Source of the DNA: Curvibacter sp.
Lineage (GTDB): Bacteria; Pseudomonadota; Gammaproteobacteria; Burkholderiales; Burkholderiaceae_C
DNA: 15,359 nt
Direction of reading: 5' to 3'
NCBI GenBank assembly: GCA_003500955.1
Contig: DNQP01000221.1
Location: forward strand, 1,904 to 17,262
This document shows positions 1 to 6,644 of the stretch, one piece after another. A program made the translations under genes and the position numbers. Under the pieces are notes generated by a model. That model was not told where the DNA came from and made no database searches. It saw only the letters and a list, made by a program, of their open reading frames with translations. Position 1 is the first letter of the stretch. Each line of letters starts with the position of its first letter.

Positions 1-51
1 GCACCCGGCCGAGCCGCCGCCGATGATGAGGTAGTCGTACTGCTGGGTCAT
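1..51 (-). CDS. GMC-type FAD-dependent oxidoreductase, N-terminal fragment
   Basis: Only the first 17 residues are in the window; the rest lies to the left. They read MTQQYDYLIIGGGSAGC, a beta-alpha-beta dinucleotide-binding start with the GxGxxG-like GGGSAG turn. DYxIxGGGSAGC is the typical opening of GMC oxidoreductases (choline, alcohol or glucose dehydrogenase group), which bind FAD here and oxidise alcohols. The start is well fixed: on the minus strand a strong GGAGG Shine-Dalgarno sequence lies a few bases before the ATG. It is divergent from the metallophosphoesterase gene, with about 95 bp between them. The substrate cannot be inferred from this fragment. Another FAD/NAD-binding oxidoreductase family remains possible. 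Confidence 0.7.
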   Translation of the reverse strand, partial: MTQQYDYLIIGGGSAGC

Positions 52-133
52 GTTTCCTCCGCCGGCCATGGTAGCGCCGGCCCCATAGGGCAGCCGTGAG
101 GACAAACCCCGTGTCGACCGGCCCGCGGCAGGG

Positions 134-139
134 CATACT
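134..139 (+). promoter_or_regulatory. -10-like hexamer just before the metallophosphoesterase ATG
   Basis: CATACT lies 7 nt before the ATG at 147, and no Shine-Dalgarno sequence is visible between them. A transcript starting at the usual distance from this hexamer would begin at or next to the ATG, making it leaderless. No good -35 box is seen 16-18 bp upstream, so the call is tentative. Confidence 0.35.
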
Positions 140-146
140 GCCAGCC

Positions 147-905
147 ATGCGCCTGGCCCTGATGTCCGACCTCCACGCCAATCTGCACGCCCTGCAGGCC
201 TGCCTGGCCCACGCGCGCGAGCAGCAGGCCACGCACTACGCCTTTCTCGGCGACCTCGTGGGTTATGGCGCCGATCCCGGGGCCGTGGTGGACCTCGTCA
301 TGGGCCTGGCCGACGAAGGTGCGCTGGTGCTCAAGGGCAACCACGACGACATGGCCGCCCGTCCGCCGGGCACCTGCGCGCAGCCCACCCTGGGCGAAAC
401 CACCGCGCGCTGGACGCACGATCAGCTGGACGCGGCCCAGCGCTCTTTTCTGGACGGCCTGCCCATGACCCAGCAGCTCGACCGCGCCCTGCTGGTGCAC
501 GCCACGGTCGACGAGCCCGAGCTCTGGCGCTATGTCTACGATGCCGCGGCCGCGGGCCAGAGCCTGGACGCCGCCAGCGCGCACGAAGAGGTGCGCTACG
601 TCTTTGGGGGCCATGTGCACCGCCAGTCGCTCTACTACCGCGCGGCCGACGGCCAGCTCATGCCTTTCACCCCCACGCCCGGCATGCCCATCCCCGTGTC
701 GGCACGGCGTCACTGGCTGGCCACCATCGGCTCGGTGGGCCAGCCGCGCGACGGCAGTCCCAAGGCCATGTACACGCTCTACGACAGCGAGCAGTCCGAG
801 CTCACCTTCCATCGCGTGGCCTACGACCACCACGCCGCGGCCGACGCCATCCGCCGCGCCGGCCTGCCCGATTTCTTCGCCGACCGCCTGGAGATCGGGC
901 GATGA
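147..905 (+). CDS. Calcineurin-like metallophosphoesterase (YfcE/Metallophos_2 type)
   Basis: A 252-residue cytoplasmic phosphoesterase with the full two-metal site. Visible motifs are SDLH (D8, H10), GDLVGYG (D36), GNHDD (N65, H66, D67), a His at VHAT (H118) and GGHVH (H156, H158), followed by GSVGQPRDG (195-203), typical of bacterial Metallophos_2 proteins. Relatives hydrolyse phosphodiesters or phosphomonoesters; some may remove protein phosphate, but the substrate here is unknown. The ATG at 147 is preferred because the core strand MRLALMSDLH starts there, as in the family. An in-frame upstream GTG at 96 would add 17 residues unlike the family. Its stop overlaps the next gene's ATG (ATGA, 902-905), so the two are translationally coupled and probably work together. 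Confidence 0.9.
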   Translation: MRLALMSDLHANLHALQACLAHAREQQATHYAFLGDLVGYGADPGAVVDLVMGLADEGALVLKGNHDDMAARPPGTCAQPTLGETTARWTHDQLDAAQRSFLDGLPMTQQLDRALLVHATVDEPELWRYVYDAAAAGQSLDAASAHEEVRYVFGGHVHRQSLYYRAADGQLMPFTPTPGMPIPVSARRHWLATIGSVGQPRDGSPKAMYTLYDSEQSELTFHRVAYDHHAAADAIRRAGLPDFFADRLEIGR

Positions 906-2293
906 CCGCACCGCCGCCGCTGGCGCCCGGCAGCCGGCTGGGCGGCTTTCTCATCGACGCCTACATCCACCAGGGCCCCCACGCGCGGCTCTACCGCGTG
1001 CAATGCGCCGAAGGCCAGCGCGATCCCGGGTTCGCGCTCATGCTCAAGCAGCCGCGGCTGGATCGTGACGAGGCCGCCACGCTGCGCCGCTTCGAGGTCG
1101 AGCACCAGGCGCTGCGCGTGCTGCGCGGCCCGCAGCTGCCGCGTCTCGTCGACGCAGAGGACGCGGTGCAGCCGCCCTGGCTGGTGATGGAAGCCATCGA
1201 CGGCGCCAGCCTGCAGCAGCGCCTGGACCAGCCGGCCCTGCCCGCCGTCGAGGAAGTGGTGGGCCTGGGCGTGGCCCTGGCGCAGGCCGTGCACCAGCTG
1301 CACCAGCAGCACAGCGTGCACCTGGGCCTGCGGCCCGACCGCGTGCGCATCACACCGGAAGGCCGTGTGGTGCTGCTCGGCTACGGCCTGTCCTGGCACG
1401 CCCACCACCCCGATCTGCACGCCGGCCTGGCCGGTGCCGCCGCTGGCGAAGCGGGCTGGATGGCCCCCGAGCAAGTGCTGGGTGTGCGCGGCGACCCGCG
1501 CAGCGACCTCTTTGCGCTCGGCGCCATCCTCTACCAACTGCTCACGCACGAGCTGCCCTACGGCCTGCCCGACACCGAGGCCGCGCTGCGCCAGCGCCTG
1601 TGGCGGGAGCCGCCGCCGCCGCGGCACTGGCGGCCCGAGATCCCGGCCTGGCTGCAGGAGGTGCTGCTGCGCTGCCTGGCGCCCGAGCCCGCGCAGCGCT
1701 ATCCCTCGGCCGCGCATCTGGCGTTCGACCTGCGTCATCCGCAGCAGGTGCGCGTGACGGCGCGTGGCGAGTCCGGGCAGCCCGCCCGGGTCTGGACGCA
1801 GTGGCGGCGCTGGTGGCGTGCCCAGCGGCTGCAGCGCGGCCTGCCCGCCCTGCGGCCCGCGCGGGCGCCGAGCGAGGTGCCCATCGTCCTGCTCGCCGTG
1901 CCGCAGCAGGACACGCCCGCCGACACCCTGCAGGCCTTGCGCCGCGCCGCGCTGCGCGCACTGGGCACGCGGCCGGGCGCCCGGCTGGCCTGCGTCACCG
2001 TGCTCGCGCCGCCGTCGCGAAGCGAAAGCCAGGGGCAGCGCCGCCAGCTTGCGCAGCTGCAACGCTGGGCCCAGGGGCTGGAGGGCCCAGGGCACCAGAC
2101 CTCCAGCCATGTGCTCGTGGCGCCCGACGTGGCCGCGGCCCTGCTGGACTGGGCGCAGCGCAACGCGGTGAGCGACCTGGTGCTGGGCGCGGGTTCGGCC
2201 GCGCCCGAGGGCGTGGCCCTGCGGGTGGCGCGGCAGGCCACGTGCAATGTGCAGCTGGTGCGCGCCGCGCCCGGGGAACGCCTTACAGGCTGA
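902..2293 (+). CDS. Kinase-fold protein lacking catalytic Asp residues, fused to a UspA-like domain
   Basis: 463 residues. Residues about 15-285 follow the Hanks-type Ser/Thr kinase fold: ATP lysine in ALMLK (K49), helix-C Glu (E65 or E67), hinge region LVMEAIDG, APE (188-190), SDLFALG (D202) and the late Arg (R266). The HRDLKPxN loop reads HLGLRPDR (140-147), so the catalytic Asp is Gly142 and the metal-binding Asn is Arg147. DFG reads GYG (160-162), so the metal Asp is Gly160. This predicts a pseudokinase. Residues about 286-320 are a basic, Trp- and Arg-rich linker. Residues about 325-455 resemble a universal stress protein domain ending DLVLGAG...CNVQLVRA, but without the usual GxxGx9GS ATP loop. 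No membrane segment is seen. It is coupled to the upstream phosphoesterase. Kinase-USP fusions are, as I recall, annotated in other Burkholderiales; whether they are active kinases I cannot say. Confidence 0.85.
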   Translation: MTAPPPLAPGSRLGGFLIDAYIHQGPHARLYRVQCAEGQRDPGFALMLKQPRLDRDEAATLRRFEVEHQALRVLRGPQLPRLVDAEDAVQPPWLVMEAIDGASLQQRLDQPALPAVEEVVGLGVALAQAVHQLHQQHSVHLGLRPDRVRITPEGRVVLLGYGLSWHAHHPDLHAGLAGAAAGEAGWMAPEQVLGVRGDPRSDLFALGAILYQLLTHELPYGLPDTEAALRQRLWREPPPPRHWRPEIPAWLQEVLLRCLAPEPAQRYPSAAHLAFDLRHPQQVRVTARGESGQPARVWTQWRRWWRAQRLQRGLPALRPARAPSEVPIVLLAVPQQDTPADTLQALRRAALRALGTRPGARLACVTVLAPPSRSESQGQRRQLAQLQRWAQGLEGPGHQTSSHVLVAPDVAAALLDWAQRNAVSDLVLGAGSAAPEGVALRVARQATCNVQLVRAAPGERLTG

Positions 2294-3539
2294 AGTGCTT
2301 GCGCACCATGCGCGTGAGCAGAGCCTGCAGCTGCTCCTCGTCGGACTCGGTCAGCGTGCGGTAGACCTCGGGAGCGATGCGGTCGAAGACCTCGACCAGA
2401 TGCGGGTCGAAGTGCAGGCCCGACTGCTCGCGCAGCGCCGTCATCGCCTGCTCCAGCGCCATCGGCTCCTTGTAGGGCCGGCGTGACGACAGCGCATCGA
2501 ACACATCGGCTATCGCGAAGATGCGCGCCACCTGCGGGATGTCGGTGCCGGCCAGGCCGCGCGGGTAGCCCGTGCCGTCCCATTTCTCGTGATGCCCGGC
2601 CACCACGGCCTGGCCACCGGCCAGCCAGCCCGAGCCGGCCACGATGTCCTCGCCCATGCCCACATGGGTGTGCATGATCAGCATCTCCTCGTTGCTCAGC
2701 GGTCCGGGCTTGAGCAGGATGTGCTCGGGGATGCCGATCTTGCCCACGTCGTGCAGGAAGCTGCCCACGATGAGCTCCTGCATGCGCGTGCCGTGCAGGC
2801 CCACGGCCTCGGCCAGCGTGGCCGAGATCCAGGCCACGCGGTAGTTGTGGATGCCGTTGTCGCTGTCGCGCCGCGCGATCGCGCGGCCCAGCGCCTCCAT
2901 CATCGCGATGTGCGATTCGAGCAGCTCGCGCTGGCGACGCTGGCTGTCACGGTTCAGGCGCAGCACCAGCGGGTACAGCGCCAGGCCGCACACCAGCACG
3001 GCCAGCGCCGTGAGGTAGCCCGTGCGGCGCGCATCGCTGAGCATGCGCTGGCGCTGCCCGTCGGGCACCAGGCGCGTGCCCTCGAAATATGCGGCCAGGC
3101 TCTGGTCGTCGTTGCGCAGCGGAATGAACACGCGCAGCACCGGCCGCCGCCCGGGCAGCCAGCGCCGCTCGTACCAGGGCTGGGTGTAGCCGCGCATGCC
3201 GCGCGGTGGCAACTCCGCATCCAGCGCACGGCCATCGGCGCTAAACTGCTCGGCCATCAGCAGGCCGCCTGCGGTGTAGATCTGCGCGATGTCGAAGTGC
3301 GCCGCCGCCAGCGCCAACACCGCGGCCTGGGCGTTGCGCGTGGCCTGCACGCCCTCGGGGCGATAGTTCTCCCGGCGCAGCAGGCGCTGCGCATCCTCGG
3401 TGGCCTGCGCCACCAGCGTGTCTTCGAGCCGGTCGTGCGCGATCAGGCCCGCACCGATGCCGGCCAGCGCCGCCACGGCCAGCGCCACGCCGGCCGTGCC
3501 GAGCGCGAGCTTGCGATGAAAGGGCAGCAGGGGGGCCAT
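2283..3539 (-). CDS. Membrane-anchored HD-GYP cyclic-di-GMP phosphodiesterase
   Basis: 418 residues. A first hydrophobic helix (about 10-34) and a second (about 175-195) flank a roughly 140-residue periplasmic stretch (35-174), probably a sensor domain. A short linker leads to an HD-GYP domain (about 205-400). The metal and signature residues are intact: H231, HD at 263-264, K267, HHE at 316-318, GYP at 324-326 and D345 in IADVFDAL. Intact HD-GYP proteins hydrolyse c-di-GMP to pGpG or GMP, favouring motility over biofilm. No REC, GGDEF or PAS domain is visible, so the signal is probably sensed outside the cytoplasmic membrane. The ATG at 3539 is chosen because the first helix follows at once; the frame stays open far upstream but there runs antisense to srkA. 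Its last 11 bp overlap the end of the convergent pseudokinase gene. Confidence 0.9.
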   Translation of the reverse strand: MAPLLPFHRKLALGTAGVALAVAALAGIGAGLIAHDRLEDTLVAQATEDAQRLLRRENYRPEGVQATRNAQAAVLALAAAHFDIAQIYTAGGLLMAEQFSADGRALDAELPPRGMRGYTQPWYERRWLPGRRPVLRVFIPLRNDDQSLAAYFEGTRLVPDGQRQRMLSDARRTGYLTALAVLVCGLALYPLVLRLNRDSQRRQRELLESHIAMMEALGRAIARRDSDNGIHNYRVAWISATLAEAVGLHGTRMQELIVGSFLHDVGKIGIPEHILLKPGPLSNEEMLIMHTHVGMGEDIVAGSGWLAGGQAVVAGHHEKWDGTGYPRGLAGTDIPQVARIFAIADVFDALSSRRPYKEPMALEQAMTALREQSGLHFDPHLVEVFDRIAPEVYRTLTESDEEQLQALLTRMVRKHFSL

Positions 3540-3546
3540 GCGATCC

Positions 3547-3552
3547 AGTTTA
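3547..3552 (-). promoter_or_regulatory. -10-like hexamer before the HD-GYP gene
   Basis: On the minus strand TAAACT ends 7 nt before the ATG at 3539, with no Shine-Dalgarno sequence between. This again fits a leaderless transcript. It sits in the 90-bp divergent spacer (3540-3629) shared with srkA. No convincing -35 box. Confidence 0.35.
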
Positions 3553-3617
3553 TCCACGCCCTTCGCGTCGAAGCCTAGGGGAAAACGCCAGCGATGCCTG
3601 CGTGCTGTCCGGGCGGC

Positions 3618-3623
3618 GACAAT
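3618..3623 (+). promoter_or_regulatory. -10-like hexamer before srkA
   Basis: GACAAT lies 6 nt before the ATG at 3630 and there is no Shine-Dalgarno sequence. Spacing fits transcription starting at the start codon. The -35 region (TGCCTG at 3595-3600) is a poor match, so this rests on position and hexamer only. Confidence 0.35.
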
Positions 3624-3629
3624 CGACGC

Positions 3630-4649
3630 ATGAGCCCCACGTCGCGCCACCCCTACGAACACCTGACGCCGGCCGTCGTCCTCGATGCGCTCGAGGGCCT
3701 GGGCCTGGCCTGCGACGGCCGCCTGCAAGCCCTGAGCTCCTACGAGAACCGCGTCTACCAGGCGCATCTGGAGGAAGGATCGGCGGTGGTGGTCAAGTTC
3801 TACCGCCCAGGCCGCTGGAGCGCGGCGCAGATCCTGGAAGAGCACGCCTTTGCCGCTGAACTGCAGGCGGCCGAGGTGCCTGTGGTCGCGCCGCTGTCGC
3901 TGCAGGGACAGACCCTGCACCAGCATGCGGACTTCCATTTCGCCGTCAGCCCGCGCCGCGGCGGCCGCACGCCCGAGCTCGACGACGCCGAGGTGCTCGA
4001 ATGGATTGGCCGCTTCCTCGCGCGCCTGCACACCGTGGGCGCCGCGCGGCCTTTCGCGCAGCGCCCCGCGCTGGACCTGCAGGGCTTCGGCCGCGAGCCC
4101 CTGGACTGGCTGCTCGCGCACGACATGATCCCGCTGGACGTGCAGTCCCTCTGGCAGCGCCGCTGCGAGGAAGCGCTGGCGCTGGTCGCGCAGCATCCGG
4201 TGCTGGCCGGCGCACAGGGCGACATCCGCCGTCTGCGCCTTCACGGCGACTGCCATCCGGGCAACATCCTCTGGACGCCGGCCGACGCGCCCGCCTCCGC
4301 CGGCCCCGGGCCGCATTTCGTGGACCTGGACGATGCGCGCATGGGCCCGGCCGTGCAGGATCTGTGGATGCTGGTCTCGGGCGAGCGCGCCCAGCGCACC
4401 TGGCAGCTGTCTTGTCTGCTCGATGGTTATGAACAGATGCGTGACTTCGATCGCCGCGAACTCGCGCTCATCGAACCCCTGCGCACCCTGCGTCTCATCC
4501 ACTACAGCGCCTGGCTCGCGCGCCGCTGGGACGACCCGACCTTCCCGATCAACTTCCCCTGGTTTGGCAGCAGCGACTACTGGAAAGGCCAGATCCAGAT
4601 GCTCGAAGACCAGATCGAGGCCATGCAGGACGAGCCGCTCGTGGTCTGA
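3630..4649 (+). CDS. srkA: Stress response kinase A (YihE/RdoA family)
   Basis: 339 residues, close to the usual 325-330 of the family. It is an aminoglycoside-phosphotransferase-fold Ser/Thr kinase, known in E. coli to counter stress-induced death linked to the MazF and Cpx pathways. Visible features: the family N-terminus PYEHLTPAVVLDALE, SSYENRVYQ in place of a glycine loop, the ATP lysine in VVVKFYRPGRW (K56), the catalytic loop LHGDCHPGNILW (D207, N212), the metal-binding VDLDDARMGP (D232) and the C-terminal WFGSSDYW motif. All key residues are intact, unlike the kinase-fold protein at 902-2293. The ATG at 3630 matches the family start; an upstream in-frame ATG at 3594 adds 12 unrelated residues. 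It is divergent from the HD-GYP gene and probably monocistronic. Confidence 0.93.
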   Translation: MSPTSRHPYEHLTPAVVLDALEGLGLACDGRLQALSSYENRVYQAHLEEGSAVVVKFYRPGRWSAAQILEEHAFAAELQAAEVPVVAPLSLQGQTLHQHADFHFAVSPRRGGRTPELDDAEVLEWIGRFLARLHTVGAARPFAQRPALDLQGFGREPLDWLLAHDMIPLDVQSLWQRRCEEALALVAQHPVLAGAQGDIRRLRLHGDCHPGNILWTPADAPASAGPGPHFVDLDDARMGPAVQDLWMLVSGERAQRTWQLSCLLDGYEQMRDFDRRELALIEPLRTLRLIHYSAWLARRWDDPTFPINFPWFGSSDYWKGQIQMLEDQIEAMQDEPLVV

Positions 4650-4678
4650 GCCGCCGTGGAGGTCCACTGAATCCTGTC

Positions 4679-4692
4679 GCGTTTTGAAACGC
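4679..4692. repeat. Short palindrome upstream of the Bug-type gene
   Basis: GCGTTTTGAAACGC is an inverted repeat with 6-bp arms around TG. It lies in the 139-bp spacer between srkA and the Bug-type binding protein and has no following T-run. It could be a weak transcript-end hairpin or a protein-binding site; nothing decides between them. A second small hairpin (GTGG-AGGT-CCAC) lies just upstream, near the srkA stop. Confidence 0.3.
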
Positions 4693-4788
4693 CGTTGGCG
4701 TGCAGCCCACGGTCTTTAGGGATAGTCCGGGGGTGAGGCGGCGCGTGTCGGGCTAGCATGGTCCAAAACAACACAGAGGAGACAGACC

Positions 4789-5778
4789 ATGCGCCGATCC
4801 ATCCTGCGGGGCCTGCTGGCTGTGCTGCTGCTCGGGGCTGTGGCAGCCCAGGCCCAGACCGCGACGACGGGCTCAGGACAGGCCTACCCCAGCAAGCCGG
4901 TGCGCATCGTGGTCCCCTTCGCGGCAGGGGGGCCGGCCGACAACTACGCACGTTTCATCGGCCAGCGCCTGGGCGAGGCCCTGGGGCAGCCCTTCGTCAT
5001 CGACAACCGGCCGGGTGCGGGCTCGCTCATCGGCACCGATCTGGTTGCCAAGGCCCCGGCCGACGGCTACACGCTGCTGATGATGTCCAACACCCACACG
5101 GTGAACGAGACCCTCATCCCCAGCAAGCCCTTTGTGCTGATGCGCGACTTCGTGGCCGTGGCGCCGGTCAACTACTCCGACCTGCTGCTGGTCACGCATC
5201 CCTCGCTGCCCGTCCAGAACCTGCAGGACATCCTCAAGCTCGCCAAGGACAAACCCGGCAAGTACAACTACGCCTCCAGCGGCCCGGGCACGCCTTACCA
5301 CATGGCCGGCGAGCTGTTCAAGAGCATGGCCGGCATCTACCTCGTGCACATCCCCTACCGCGGCAGCTCGGGCGCGCGCGCCGACATCATCGGCGGCCAG
5401 GTCGACATGATGTTCGACGCCGTCACCACCATGGCGGAGCAGGCCCGCGCCGGCAAGGTGCGCGCCATCGCCACCAGCGGACGCGAGCGCAGCAGCGTGC
5501 TGCCCGAGGTGCCCACACTCAGCGAAGCCGGCCTGCCCGGCTACGAGGCCACCATCTGGCTGGGCCTGATGGCGCCGGCCGCCACGCCCAAGGCCGTGGT
5601 GGACCGCTTGAACCAGGAAGTGAGCCGCATCGTGGGTCAGGCCGAGGTGCGCCAGCTCTGGGCCCGTCAGGGCGCCACCCCCCTGCTGATGAACCCGCAG
5701 GAATTCGACAAGTACATGCGCGAAGACATCGCCAAATGGGCGCGTGTCATCCAGGCAGCAGGCATCAAGGCAGATTGA
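4789..5778 (+). CDS. Bug/TctC-family periplasmic solute-binding protein
   Basis: 329 residues, the usual size for the family. The N-terminus MRRSILRGLLAVLLLGAVAAQAQ is a classical Sec signal peptide, likely cut after AQA near residue 23. The mature part starts with the hallmark YPSKPVRIVVPFAAGGPADNYAR, then VIDNRPGAGSLIGTDLVAKAPADGYTLLM, and later YNYASSGPGTPYHMAGELFK and VDMMFD. These proteins bind carboxylates or related acids for tripartite tricarboxylate transporters. No TctA or TctB partner is encoded here, so it is an orphan, as is usual for the many Bug paralogues in Bordetella and Comamonadaceae. The ligand is unknown. The start is supported by an AGGAG motif before the ATG. The next gene follows after 41 bp and may share the transcript. 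Confidence 0.92.
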   Translation: MRRSILRGLLAVLLLGAVAAQAQTATTGSGQAYPSKPVRIVVPFAAGGPADNYARFIGQRLGEALGQPFVIDNRPGAGSLIGTDLVAKAPADGYTLLMMSNTHTVNETLIPSKPFVLMRDFVAVAPVNYSDLLLVTHPSLPVQNLQDILKLAKDKPGKYNYASSGPGTPYHMAGELFKSMAGIYLVHIPYRGSSGARADIIGGQVDMMFDAVTTMAEQARAGKVRAIATSGRERSSVLPEVPTLSEAGLPGYEATIWLGLMAPAATPKAVVDRLNQEVSRIVGQAEVRQLWARQGATPLLMNPQEFDKYMREDIAKWARVIQAAGIKAD

Positions 5779-5819
5779 ACGCAACCCTCCCCGTCGTCGA
5801 ACAGCAAACAAGTTTTTCT

Positions 5820-6515
5820 ATGAGTTCACTACGTATCCTCAGTGGCGGTGCGGCGCAGGGGCTGGTGCAGCAACTGCGCGGCCATTTCTACAACGAGACC
5901 GGGCGCGCCATCGAGGGCAGCTTCGGCGCCGTCGGCGTCATGCGCGACAAGCTGCTCGCCGGTGAACCCTGCGACGTGCTTATCCTCACGCAGGCGCTCA
6001 TCGAAGAGCTCACGGTCGCCGGCCGTGTCCAGCCCGGCTCGGCGCGGGCGCTGGGGGTGGTGCGCACTGGCGTCGCCGTCAAGACCGGTGAGCCGCAGCC
6101 CAAGGTCGACACTCCCGACGCACTCAAGGCCGCGCTGCTGGCCGCGCAGGGCATCTACTTCCCCGACCCTGTGCGCGCCACGGCGGGCATCCACTTCATG
6201 GACGTGCTCAAGCGTCTGGGCATTGCGCAGCAGGTGGCAGGCGCCTTGCGCCCCCATCCCAACGGCGCCACCGCCATGAAGGAGATGGCCGCGGCCAGCG
6301 AGCCGGGCCTGATCGGCTGCACCCAGGTGACCGAGATCCTGTACACCCCCGGCGTGCAGCTGGTGGCCGTGTTGCCCAAGGCCTTCGAGCTGGCCACCGT
6401 CTACACCGCCGCCGTGGCGAGCAAGGCCGAGCAGCCGCAGGCCGCGCGCCTGCTCATCGACATGCTGGCCGCGCCCGACGCGGCCCCGCTGCGGCGCGCC
6501 GGTGGTTTCGAATGA
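5820..6515 (+). CDS. ModA-like substrate-binding-fold protein without signal peptide
   Basis: 231 residues. The opening MSSLRILSGGAAQGLVQQL is the first strand and helix of the type II periplasmic binding fold (ModA-like, SBP_bac_11 type). Further matches are FGAVGVMRDKLLAGEPCDVLILT, GVVRTGVAVK, YFPDPVRATAGIHFMDVLKRLGI and AAASEPGLIGCTQVTEI. Family members usually bind molybdate, sulfate or organic anions. There is no hydrophobic N-terminal segment and the protein begins directly at the domain, so it is probably cytoplasmic; an export-competent start is not available upstream. No clear Shine-Dalgarno sequence precedes the ATG, only an A/T-rich leader. It sits 41 bp after the Bug-type gene, which suggests shared expression. 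A regulatory or sequestering role is possible but unproven. Confidence 0.8.
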   Translation: MSSLRILSGGAAQGLVQQLRGHFYNETGRAIEGSFGAVGVMRDKLLAGEPCDVLILTQALIEELTVAGRVQPGSARALGVVRTGVAVKTGEPQPKVDTPDALKAALLAAQGIYFPDPVRATAGIHFMDVLKRLGIAQQVAGALRPHPNGATAMKEMAAASEPGLIGCTQVTEILYTPGVQLVAVLPKAFELATVYTAAVASKAEQPQAARLLIDMLAAPDAAPLRRAGGFE

Positions 6516-6563
6516 GGCCGGCCTGCCTGTCACCTGGGTCAACGCGCTGCAAAAGAATTCCGC

Positions 6564-6569
6564 TATAAC
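6564..6569 (+). promoter_or_regulatory. Candidate -10 box of the hydrolase gene
   Basis: TATAAC in the 129-bp spacer is a 5/6 match to the sigma-70 -10 consensus. It lies about 75 nt before the ATG at 6645, leaving an ordinary leader. No good -35 element at standard spacing is seen. Confidence 0.35.
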
Positions 6570-6644
6570 GTTTTCAGCTTGGTTCGCGCGGCGTCGGCCG
6601 GCGCGACGGGCTTTCATCTCCCTTCGACACGAAAGAACCTGACC

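Noticed and set aside
61..82. Repeated GCCGGC near the left end
   Set aside because: A short self-complementary GC word repeated by chance is expected at this base composition.
821..2110. Long open frame antisense to the pseudokinase gene
   Set aside because: Arg/Gly/Ala/Gln-rich translation with no recognisable domain; it is the expected antisense shadow of a high-GC gene.
3540..4667. Upstream extension of the HD-GYP frame
   Set aside because: It runs antisense to srkA and would put 376 unrelated residues before a normal first membrane helix; the ATG at 3539 explains the protein.
6579..6644. TTG start giving 22 extra residues on the hydrolase
   Set aside because: They would bury the lipoprotein signal peptide; the ATG at 6645 gives a normal one.
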